The position numbers and the translations under genes are program-made. A stretch of DNA of 64,000 bases from the NCBI GenBank assembly GCA_037157565.1, contig JAZHRO010000002.1, positions 78,294,001-78,358,000 on the forward strand, in the 5' to 3' direction. Below are positions 23,467 through 33,344 of the stretch, in pieces (the stretch's first letter is position 1; every line of letters begins with the position of its first letter). This DNA is from Thalassia testudinum. Its lineage: Eukaryota; Streptophyta; Magnoliopsida; Alismatales; Hydrocharitaceae. The notes below the pieces were generated by a model. It was not told the origin of the DNA and made no database searches. It worked only from the letters and a program-made list of their open reading frames with translations.

Positions 23467-25370
23467 TTTCAACACTTATTCTCAAATTTTCATGTCTTAC
23501 TCTTTCCTAGTTCTGTTCTATTTTAATCTCATTTATTTGTTAACTTGTTGATTAAGTTGTCCATATTGATTATGGTGTTTGATAGTTGTTTGTCTTTTAA
23601 TTTTTTTCTTTTAATGATGGTTGTGCTTCATTTGTTGATAACATTAATTTTGGTGATTGTTGGCATGTTGTTTCAACTTCCAACATATGGATTATAATAT
23701 GTTGGGTGTTGATTTACTTTAAGGAATTTAGATCCTTATTTTTTGTTTATTGACAAAATGTGCAAGTCAAAATTATAATATTAATACAAATGTGCATAAT
23801 TTTAATAAATAAATCAATATATGCATAAGTGTATATATAATTATTTTTAAATTTTTTAAATATTAAAAAATAATTAGCCAATTAATTTCTCACATACCAT
23901 ATACTCCTTAGTTAGTGACCTTACCAACTAAGTATCGACTACCATTTTCTACACCCTTGCTACCAGTGGCTCTACAATACCCTCCCCTGCCCCAACTCAG
24001 ACCTCTACCTCTTCCCCTTGCCCCCCCCCCCCCCCCCCCTCCATAGACATCCTTTGCCCTTCCTCAAGCCCCAACTTGCCATCAAGTCCACCAAGCATTC
24101 TTTTGTCATCGTCATCACCCTCAACTACAACTACCGTAAGATCTCTCTCTTGCCTCTCCTACTCCAAACTCGGCTTCTACTTTGCCTCCTCCTAGGTTGG
24201 TAAGCACTATCCTTGCCACCATGAACTTGATGACCCCAAGGACAACAACAAAGACGATGCTCCCTCCACCTTAGCTTCCTCCTCTAATTTGACGATCTTT
24301 CCCAAGGAGGATAGTGGTGCAGAGACAGAGACGATAGCATCAATGATGATGAGCAAGTTGGCCATTACAAAGAGCAGGTGGAGACAACATTGCAATGGCA
24401 ACAAGAATGAGGAGGTGCAAGTGAGTGATTTGACAATGGCATGTAGAGTACATCTCCCAATGAAGCTTATGCAGCCTATGCTAAGGATCCTCAAGCAATG
24501 CCTCCTTGGCTTGTCCAACATGCGAGGTGAGGAGTGTCACCTCAAAGGATGATGATTGCCAATAGTGGATGGGGTGGGTTAGGGTTTTCATGCTTCACTC
24601 CTCTACTTCTATCCTTTGCTCTAGGAAGGGTAATGGTGGGAGGCTAGTGACAGAGCAATGAGGGAGCCAGCAGCAATGCAACGAGGGAGGCATTGACCAT
24701 GGGAGGAGCGTGTGATGATTGATGGAAAAGGTTTGAGGCTTCAATTAATTGGGATTGTGGGAGAAAAGGGGGCATTAAGTGAGAGAAAATGGCAGGAGGT
24801 GGGGGAAGGTATTGCTGCAATGCCTCAAGACGTGTAGGGAATTAATGGATGGTGAAGATTTTTCCTACATTGCTAAAAGACACATCTACCAGTGAAGTTA
24901 ACTAAAGGCCATGATACCACAATTAAGTCCATATTGACCTTGGTTAAGTTGATAACTACGCACTAATGACAGGGCATATCTACAAACAGAGATAAGATTT
25001 TAGAAGTATTTATATATTATCTTAGGGATATTCATCTAATATCAATAGAATTAAGGGCATTTATGTAAAAACACCTTAAAAGAAAAGGTCGACAATATTA
25101 AATGAATAAATATTCAAAGGTTCAACATGTTAAATGAGGATGTTAAATAAAAAAATGAAGAATGGTTGACAAGTATGATGCATCACTCAAATTCCTAAAG
25201 CCTAGTTAACTCACAGAACATGCCTAGTCCAATCAATGTTCAAGGTCAGGTGAATGAGATTGGCTTTCTACCTCCTAAAGCATGATAAGCAAGAGAGACA
25301 ACTATAAAGTGTAGGATTTGCAAAAAACCTGGATTTGGTAAGCCCAGAGAACTCTTAATGGGATAAAATT
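23467..25370. other. Non-genic DNA
   Basis: No convincing gene. A 19-base C homopolymer lies at 24021-24039. Short open frames at 24018-24203 and 24289-24552 (+) have biased composition and no recognised domain. The end of the stretch (about 24840-25080) includes AT-rich phrases such as GGGCATTTATGTAAAAACAC, resembling the outer ends of some TIR elements. Confidence 0.4.
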
Positions 25371-25375
25371 TATAG

Positions 25376-25673
25376 TGTCAAGAACGATGCAAGCTTGGAA
25401 CGTGTGAAAAAATAGTCCAACAAGGACTGTTTCACGTTGAACGAGGAGAGAGAAAGCAACAACAGCAGCCATCGACTGCTGTAGGCTAGTGATCGACGGT
25501 GGTGGTGGCTGACGACTATTGGAAGAGAGGGAGAGGAGTTGAAGATTGTAGGAAATATTGTTGCATTAACTTAAAGAAAATTACAATAGGAAATATTGTT
25601 GCATTAACTTGCTGCCATGTAGCACTACCACGTGGCCTGACTAGCTACCACATGGCACACTTTATTCCCAACA
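25376..25673 (-). repeat. 3' LTR of the non-autonomous copia-type element, shortened
   Basis: Minus-strand start TGTTGGGAATAAAGTGTGCC, end CGTTCTTGACA. It contains an internal duplication of GGAAATATTGTTGCATTAAC (near 25549 and 25590) where the other LTR has about 200 bp of extra sequence, so this copy suffered a deletion or rearrangement. Confidence 0.85.
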
Positions 25674-25686
25674 CTCCCCCTCAAGT
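25674..25686 (-). other. Polypurine tract of the non-autonomous element
   Basis: Minus-strand TTGAGGGGGAGT directly precedes the TGTTGGG start of the 3' LTR, the classic copia arrangement for plus-strand priming. Confidence 0.85.
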
Positions 25687-26378
25687 TGAGGTCGGGAGGA
25701 CAATAACTTGTTGAACTTGATGATGATGTTGCTACAATGTTCTTCTTTGAAGAGTTGAAGATGATCTTCGTGCCTCTTCTTCTACGCTCGAGAGTTGAGT
25801 TCTTCATTTGGGTGTTCCTTGATGCATTAGAGACTTTCACGTGCCTCCTCGAAGAGTATGGTGCCTTACTCGTGAGCCGGAAAAGACCCTCGACTTTTCT
25901 TCAAATCAAGGTCACTAAAAGAAAGTGGAGAAGTTGATGCAGTCTTTCTGAAGAGACTACACTATGCCTCTTCTTCTCACTCGAGTCGAAGTCGATGCGA
26001 CAACCACTGGTCCCAACGCACCCTCATAGTCAATGTTCCTTTGACACTCCTTTGATATTCTTGAAGTGTTTGACGCTCTTTGTTCCGATAGAACTTCCTC
26101 TTTTGAAGAGTAAAAAATCAAATACAAAAACACCATACAAATTGAAATACCTTTTCGATAAATCTCCTCCTCAAACTTCTTTTTCTTGGTTGCATGAGCA
26201 ATCATCTTACCTTATCCTAATAATGTGGCTTCAGTGGCGGTGGTGGTGTCTATTATCTTCTTCAATATACAATCCTCCTCCGCATAAGGCGTTGGATTTG
26301 ATGAGAAAGAATTGTCGGAGATGAGGACCACATGTGTGGCTTAGAAAACACGCATGTTGAGAAGTCTAAACCATAAAC

Positions 26379-26389
26379 TCTGATACCAT
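26379..26389 (-). other. Primer-binding site, initiator-tRNA-Met type
   Basis: Minus-strand TGGTATCAGAG lies next to the 5' LTR. This is the standard Ty1/copia primer-binding site, complementary to the 3' end of the initiator methionine tRNA. Confidence 0.88.
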
Positions 26390-26390
26390 A

Positions 26391-26890
26391 TCAAGAATGG
26401 CACAAGCTTGGAACGTAGACACTCCTAGTGGTATGAAAGAACAATCTAACAAAGACTGTTCCACATTAAACAGGGAGAGAGAAACCAACAGTAGCAGCCA
26501 CCAGCTGTTGTGGGCTGGTGGTCGGTGGTGATGGTGGCTAACGACTATTGGAAGAGAGGGAAATGAGTTGAAGAATGTAGGAAATATTGTTGCATTAACT
26601 CAAAAGGAAATTACAATAGAAAGGTTCCTTTTTACAAAGAGACCATATCCTTCACAATAAGAAATAAACTAATCAAATCTTATCTCCTAAACAAGAAAGA
26701 ACAAATCCCAAATAAAACAAATCATCTAAAAAAACTTTCCTAAAAATAAGTTAACAAATAAACAAAACTTATAACTGAAGGAAAGACCAACACTAACCTC
26801 CTAGGACTCCAAAATCGACACCCAAGAGTACCCCTGACCTACTGCCACGTGGCCTAACTAGCTACCACATAGCACATTTTATTCCAAGCA
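26391..26890 (-). repeat. 5' LTR of the non-autonomous copia-type element
   Basis: Read on the minus strand it starts TGCTTGGAATAAAATGTGC and ends CCATTCTTGATA. It matches the other LTR at both ends: GGAACGT, AGAGAGAAA, CGACTATTGGAAGAGAGGG, GGAAATATTGTTGCATTAACT and the CCACGTGGCC block. The middle ~200 bp (about 26615-26840) is present only here. Confidence 0.85.
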
Positions 26891-27030
26891 TATAGCAACC
26901 CTGGTATTTATTTAGAATGGGAGTTTACACATTGAAACACAAGAATTGCAACACAAGGCTCTCTTTAATTCATCATTGGTCATGAGCATCACACTCGATT
27001 CAATAAGAGCAAAGATTGAAAAATAACCAT

Positions 27031-27465
27031 GAAGCATGCGTCATAAGGAGGTTGAGGTTTTAGTCCAGTAAGTTGAACCACCTCAAGCCTTAGGTTGGTG
27101 GTTCTACCCTAAAGATAGTAATGCCCTCAACCTCCTATAAGAGAAGAGCCATCTCTTGATACTAGGGTGCCATCCCTTGGAGAGGAGATGGTGGTCAAAG
27201 GAGGCCTCAAATCGATCTAAAATCGAGTTGAGGAAAAGAAAGAAAAAGATATACTTTAAATTAAACTTTAGTTAAGGAGTGAGTGCTACCCTAGTTAGGT
27301 AACACGAGTGAGACTATTAGCATGCCTGAGCATGTATCCTTCAACTAGCATGCCTCAGCATGCGTCAACAGGAGGGTGAGGGTCATAGGGAAAGGGAACC
27401 ACCAAACCAAAGGTTTGAAGTGGTTCTACCATAAAAACATACATACTCCATCACCCTCCTATCAG
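27031..27465. repeat. Two tandem related hairpins
   Basis: Hairpin 1 spans about 27043-27139: outer arms GGAGGTTGAGG (27047-27057) and CCTCAACCTCC (27125-27135), inner arms GAACCACC (27075-27082) and GGTGGTTC (27097-27104). Hairpin 2 spans about 27369-27462: outer arms GGAGGGTGAGGG (27371) and a CATCACCCTCC partner ending near 27460, inner arms GAACCACC (27396-27403) and GTGGTTC (27420-27426). Both follow GCATGCGTCA(T/A), so the whole looks like a ~325 bp duplication. They could be MITE remnants or foldback RNA sources. Confidence 0.6.
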
Positions 27466-28661
27466 TCAATAACCATCTTTACCGATGAAGAAAAACTGCA
27501 CAAATAAACAAATGCATCAATCACATGTACCAGTGGTATTCCGATACCGACAATCACAATTTACACACCAAAACAAACCTAGAGATTAAGCTTTAATTTA
27601 AAGGACGCAGGTTAGAAAACATAAAAGTTGACACAAAAGTTGACACCCAATAACATAAACATGATCCCAACCTACATCCCTTCTTTTATACAAAAAAAGT
27701 GCTACATATAATGGGATCTACCACTGTTGAAATCAACAATAAATTACTTTGGTACGTATGCAAATCACTCAAATCACCTTCGACATCACTTTATACTAGT
27801 GTAAAATTACTATGCATAGGTGAAATCTTATTTTACACCTTCAAAATAATTTTACATAGGTAGAAAATAAGATTACACTAGTACTATCATACTTTGAACT
27901 ACTTTGCACCAGTGTAATCTTATTTTACACGGATGCAAAGTAAAATTGCACCAACGCCAATTAAATTCCAAGTATTTCTTCATGTATGACAAGTGATTTT
28001 ACACTTGAAATATGATTTTTTATCTTAAGATTTAGGATTTAATCTTTAGTGTTTAGGATTTAACATTAAACTTTAAACCTAAAGCCTAAGATGAAAAATC
28101 ACCTTTCAATTGAAAAATTATTTTTCATACGTGAAATCACTTTCCATAATCCTAAACCCTAAACTCATATGCCAAAACCACTTTGGACAAGTAAGTTACC
28201 TTTAGAATAATTTATCACAGATACAAAATTAGATTATACCGATGCAAAATAATTTATTATCAATGTAAAATTATTTATTACCTATATATTTTAAATTAAA
28301 ATGGTATGATAATTTTTTTGAATGTAGTGAAAATCACTATATAACAAACCTTATGTTCTTTTATTTCTTTACATTAATATCAATTAAGTGAATCTACATT
28401 CTCAATATTATGTAAAATACGAAAATAACACCTTACGTCACTTTATAAGTAGAATCTACGTTTTTCTACTTTTTGGCTAATTTGAATATGTCAGTGTCTC
28501 GCTAGACAAATATGGATAAAGAAAAGAAAGGGTTAAAGAAAACAGAGGGAAAACAATACTGACGCCACCCATGCAGAAGAAGGAAAAAGGAAACTCTCCT
28601 TTCAGGATGCATCGGATTAAGATTGTCTACTTGCGTAGGAAAAACTGCTCATAATTAAATT
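27466..28661. other. Non-genic AT-rich DNA
   Basis: Contains repeated phrases such as TTTTACAC, GTGTAAAAT and GATTACAC at 27780-27970 (related to 17560-17690) and several CCTAAACCCTAAA-like words at 28040-28160. No gene was recognised. It lies downstream (3') of the hydroxylase exon. Confidence 0.45.
27780..27970. repeat. AT-rich dispersed repeat, copy 2
   Basis: Blocks GTGTAATCTTATTTTACACG and TTTTACATAGGTAGAAAATA share their wording with the reverse complement of 17560-17690. Internal inverted copies of the TGTAAAAT/ATTTTACA word suggest a MITE-like origin. Confidence 0.45.
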
Positions 28662-29205
28662 CTAATCTTTCAATGGTCTCAATCTTGCCTCGTATCCACC
28701 TCCCAGACATTTCACCAAGTCATATGGCATGCAAGTTCCTAAAATTTTATCCCATGGAGAAGAATGGCTGAGAATAGTTGTATTTGAGACCTTGCGGTTG
28801 GTGGTGGACATCATGGTAGGCAGTGTTGTTCTGGAATAAAATGTGAAAGATGTTTCCGGGTATCCACAGCCTACAATGATCATCGACAGTTTTGATTGTT
28901 GCAAAACAGAAAAAGAACACCATTGTCCTGGCTGTCATTCCTGAGATCAGGAAGGAGATGCCACCACCAAATGTATCGAGAAGAAGGCCCACAAGTGGGT
29001 GGCTGTAAAGGGCTCCAATTGCATAGGGGACGATCAGTTTATGATGTTGAGAGTGGATATGGCGGTAAAGGAACTTGTTTAGGTGCATATACCGATGCAC
29101 AAAGTATTGCCATGTGTCCATTACAAGCATGGCCACCAATATCTGGATAAGTTGAACACCAATTGATTGTTGAACAATAATTTCAGAACAGAATTTTGAA
29201 GACAC
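28662..29205 (-). pseudogene. Sphinganine C4-hydroxylase-like, C-terminal exon with frameshift
   Basis: Encodes the catalytic half of a fatty acid hydroxylase-superfamily protein closest in appearance to plant sphingoid-base C4-hydroxylases, which are ER membrane di-iron enzymes that make phytosphingosine. All three histidine motifs are present: HRYMH, HSQHH and HDVHH, with DTWQYF before the first and hydrophobic membrane segments around FLISGM and FFFCFATIKTVDDH. The exon start is taken at a splice acceptor (TTTTCAG, boundary at 29205). After QPFFSM the frame meets a stop (28747). The expected continuation (WDKILGTCMPY...GGGYEARLRPLKD, stop at 28662-28664) is in another frame, consistent with a 2-nt deletion near 28752-28756. 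The N-terminal exon (about 80 residues in relatives) was not found in the following 2 kb. Likely a pseudogene, or an allele or assembly error at the deletion. Confidence 0.85.
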
Positions 29206-31130
29206 CTGAAAATTTAACAGGTAAAATTTGTTAGCAATAAGCCTGCAGCATTTCATAGAGAGACCAAAAGTGGGAACATGTCAAACAGATCCAAGTAAGA
29301 AATGACAAAAGGAAATCAAGAAGAATGAGTAGAAAATTAACTAATCAATTCCTGGCAATTCTCTACATGGATGCGCCTCTGCTCTTTGTTTGGGTCCATG
29401 GTTTCTAAAATGCATGCACCAGTCCACAGAGTTGGTTTTAAAAGGATTGCTGCTGCTCATCTCCTAACAAAGTGTTCTGCACCTTCCATTCCGATGAGCT
29501 TCTTGAGCACGTAAGTTGACAGTGTAGTTTAGTTTTTGAGCAAACAGTATATTTTACATAACAAACTTAGAATAATATACATCAATGGTATCATTTAATT
29601 CTCTAAACAGTATTGCTTTTATTTTGAAAGTTTAAGGATGTCTTTAGGCTCCCAAACAAGGCCTTGCAACATACAGTTTACAATGGCAATTGCAAATCAG
29701 AAAGGAGCCTCGGTTGAAAATCTAATATGGAGTGTACGCTTAGGCACATGGCATACCAAGTACACAAAAATTAAAACATAAAAGACGTGTCATGTATTTT
29801 AAGTCTTGTAAAATTGATTGATGAGGCCTTGATTGTTTTACATTGATGAGTTACACCAGGGGAAAGAAAAAGACTAGGTTAATGAGAATAAGTATAAGAA
29901 GACCACCCTCAACTACTTGTAACTTGTAAGCTCCGCAAGTTCTGCTAATCTTGAAGTGCAAGGTATAAACAGTAAGCCTATAGTTGATGCAACTACCAAG
30001 ACTCTCTTTACCTACCTTTACGAAGTCTAGAAATTAGGTATTTGACATAACATAAGTAAACCCATTATGTATGGTCAAGGAATCCTTCATATTTGAATGT
30101 CACCACAGCCATTCATAAAGTTGTCTTTAATGCATGCTGAAGCACAAAGCTGACAAAGAAAATATGAAGCCAACACAAGAAGCTTTAAGGTTCTGAGCAG
30201 CCAACAAATGGGATCTAGTTGACATTTGCAGGGCTACCCATAAAATTGGATCTCATTATCTAAATGATTTTTATTAACTGGATATAAGATCGATTATTTG
30301 AGAGACATAACAACAGTTTATTGCAAATGGATTGGAAAAATATATGATATTGCGAAATGATTCACTCAGAATTATGGCATCAATCTGATGGGAGTACTTT
30401 TGCCATCAATTCCATTGTCTTGGAAGACTACTTAGTTTGATGGGATAAAACCTTCCTGCATGATGGGCTTCAAGGAGAAGCATTCGTGCACCTGTCTTTA
30501 GTTTTGGAAGGATCATTTCTTTTGCAGATTAAGAGAATTATGGACAGAAATGATTCCAACAACCATGATTGCAATGGAATAATAATTGAGCCTCTGCAAC
30601 TAATCTGGTAAGCAGCACACAAAACTGGTTGGGTTCCTCTAGAATGGTACTTGTTATATAGCAACTATAAAACACCAAAAGCATGACACAAGTTTTAGCA
30701 AGTTCCACCAGTAACAGCAGTGTTTCCAGAACTATTAATATTTAGTGGTACAACAAGCTTCTGAGTTTACGATCACTCTGAATGCCTCTCCTAGCCTAAA
30801 AGTTCTCAACCTCCTTATATGCTACGCAGTCGGGAATATACTCAAGAAATGAAAAATAAACTCCTTGACCCCTGATCTAATGACTCACTGGCTCATGGGT
30901 TGAGTAACACGGTTGTTACAGGGAACATGGACTATCAAGAAGCCTCATTGTAAGTTCATGGGAGCGATTGTAATGGTCATCGTCTCACATGCCGATCTCT
31001 CTACAGCATTGTCACCTAGCCCAACATGAGGGGAGGCGATATCTCTATGGTAGGATGACAAAACCTCCAAGAAGAGAATCTAAAGCACCAAATCAGTGAG
31101 AGATCATACCATAATGATCAATATACGTGG
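29206..31130. other. Non-genic DNA upstream of the hydroxylase exon
   Basis: Would be intron or 5' sequence if the hydroxylase gene were complete. I looked on the minus strand for an N-terminal exon and found none. Short frames at 30470-30664 (minus) and 31127-31336 (+) have no recognisable family, except that the latter overlaps the start of the copia remnant in another frame. Confidence 0.45.
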
Positions 31131-31586
31131 CAACACCCTACAAGGGCAAGAACGAGCCGGAAACCATGTGTCCAACAATCAAGGTACATTCGTTTCATTA
31201 TGACTCTACACAGGCAAAGGTTATGTTATTACTGGTGATGGCACTATTCACCCAGTCACGTACATTGGAGATATTGTCATTTGCATTCAACTTGGCTATC
31301 TCCACCTTATTGGTACACTTTATGTCCCAACTATGAAATACTGACTTTTGTCTGTTTCTCATCTTATTGATGCTTATAGCCTGTTTACTTGAAGGAGCGT
31401 GGATCCAATACAGCCCTCATTGATGGACATCGGAAGGGTCACCTTTAGATAGTTCGGGACATAGCTTCATCAAAAGAGTCGCCTAAATCTTATTCTCTTT
31501 TCATAGTTCTCATCCAAATAAAGCTATTTCTGCTACTTTTCAGCAACAGCATAATCGCCTTGGTCATTGCAGTTTTGAGTCTCTCA

Positions 31587-32493
31587 CAAGGTTTTGAATA
31601 TTGATATCCATATCGTATCAACAAGTCAAAAAATGGATATATCGCTAATATCAGTGAATTTTGGGAAAATCACTCAGAAAGGCATAAAATATCACAAAAT
31701 TTCAATGTTAACAATTTTATGAATAATATATCATGAAAGGATGCCTAAAAAATGTGTATATATAATATATCAGGGATATATCACCGATATCGATGATTTT
31801 TTTACATGTGTGTGCGCGTGCGTGTGTGAGGGCGTGTGTGTGTGAGCCACTGATTGGTTGGTTGACTCGGGTGTTTCTCGACATAGATTTGATGATGCCA
31901 AACAATTCTTTAGGCTAAAATTAGTTCCATTTGGTAGAACCATATTAGTTGTTAATGTGAGGTATTCACCCATTATAGGTCAAGGAAAGATACAAGATGC
32001 ACCTCACAGTATGATTGGAGTGTGTTTGTTGTCGATTTCCTTTTGAGTCTAATGCTATTAGTAGAATTACGTAGTTTAATTGCAATAGATTCCATCAGGA
32101 TGCTTAAAAAAATCTATATATCACTGATATCGATGATTTCATCATAAAAAAACGTATATATCACCGATATCGATGATTTTTTACGTGTATGTGCGTGCGT
32201 GTGTGGGGGTGTGTGTGTGTGACAGCAGGTTAGCAAGCCTCTCGCTCACCTCCCGCCTACCACCCAGACTGCTTTAGTAAACCTCCTACCCATTCCAATT
32301 TCAAACCTCCCGCCAAAACCCAAGCACCAACACATCTCATATCGCCGATATCTCAGCGATATCGCCCGATATCGATGATATATCACCGATATCCAAAAAA
32401 AATGATTCTTCAGGAGTATCGATACCACCTAACCTCATCAATAGCGATATATGAGCGATATATCGCCGATATATCGCGATATTTAAAACCATG
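31587..32493. mobile_element. hAT-like non-autonomous element, family A copy 1
   Basis: Ends CAAGGTTTTGAATATTGAT (left) and, as reverse complement of the right end, CATGGTTTTAAATATCGCG, forming short TIRs. An 8-bp target duplication GTCTCTCA lies at 31579-31586 and 32494-32501. Removing the element with one duplication restores the copia reading frame. The subterminal regions are full of GATATATCGCCGATAT-like words. The interior has two similar segments, each with ATATATCACCGATATCGATG followed by a GT-rich tract (31770-31850 and 32155-32225). No transposase frame was found. Confidence 0.88.
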
Positions 32494-32966
32494 GTCTCTC
32501 AATAAAATTGTTGCTTTTAAATTAATCCATGTATTAGATTCTTGCAACAAAAATTTTGTTTGCTCTTGTTGCCAATGTGGAAAACATAAGCATCAACCCT
32601 TTTATGTCTCTTCTTCAACCACTCGTGTCAAACTTTTCCAGAATGATGTTTGGGGACCAGTTCCTTGTGCTTCCCTTTCTCCTTCCGCTACTATGTTATT
32701 TTCACATATGATTTCTCCAAATATACTTTGATTTATTTTTTGAAAGAGAAATCTAATTTTTACGACACGTTTATTAGTTTAAAAACTTCTGTTGAAAATC
32801 ATTTTGAGTGCAAAATCAAATGTCCCTGTGGTGACAATGGAGGTGAATACATGTCAAATGCTTTTCAAAGTACCAGATTAATGATGGCATTGTTCATCAA
32901 AGAAGTCCTAGAACAATAGAATAGTGTAGCAAAATGAAAACACAAGCATATTTGTGAAGTTGTGAA

Positions 32967-33344
32967 TAGTGTTTTAAATGCCGTCGGCACGACTATTTTT
33001 TGAAGCAAGTCATGCTGACATGACGAAGGTATCGATATACAATACACACACACAAACCCACGCACGACCGCAGCCACACGCACAGCGCACGCAATTTTGG
33101 GCCCTGATATGTTGCTTTTTTGACTTGTCGAAATCTTGGGTATGGTGAGATGAAACTCTTATTGTTACACAATTAGCATTTGATTTTTTTGAAATTGATA
33201 TCATTTTGGTTACTTCTATTATCGACGTGCCCTCGGCATGCCCATTGAAAAATGGATATTTCCACGATGTGCCCTCGGCATGCCCACGAAATACACACTT
33301 AGAATTTCATTGGCACGGCGTTGAAATTGGCATTTCGAACCTTG
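32967..33344. mobile_element. hAT-like MITE, family B copy 1
   Basis: 378 bp. Left end TAGTGTTTTAAATGCCGTCG; right end, reverse complemented, CAAGGTTCGAAATGCCAATT. The 8-bp target duplication GTTGTGAA is perfect (32959-32966 and 33345-33352). The interior has repeated GTGCCCTCGGCATGCCCA words and a CA-rich tract. It interrupts the copia integrase remnant. No coding capacity. Confidence 0.87.

Larger units (their letters stand above)
25371..26895 (-). mobile_element. Non-autonomous copia-type LTR element with TATAG target duplication
   Basis: All structural signals are present on the minus strand: 5' LTR 26391-26890, primer-binding site 26379-26389, ~0.7 kb internal region without gag or pol, polypurine tract 25674-25686, 3' LTR 25376-25673. 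The 3' LTR runs TG...CA. The flanking 5-bp duplication is TATAG (25371-25375 and 26891-26895). It resembles TRIM/SMART-type elements, although the LTRs are longer than usual for TRIMs. It must depend on an autonomous copia element for RT and integrase. The two LTRs differ in length because the 3' copy lacks about 200 bp. Confidence 0.88.

Noticed and set aside
18400..25085. Large TIR element pairing TTTTTACATGAGCGCCCC with the reverse complement of GGGCATTTATGTAAAAACAC
   Set aside because: Similarity is limited to about 20 bp at the ends, over 6 kb apart, with other elements between; it may reflect two separate remnants.
30470..30664. Missing N-terminal exon of the hydroxylase gene
   Set aside because: The hydrophobic minus-strand peptide does not follow the N-terminal pattern of the family and has no donor site in the right place.
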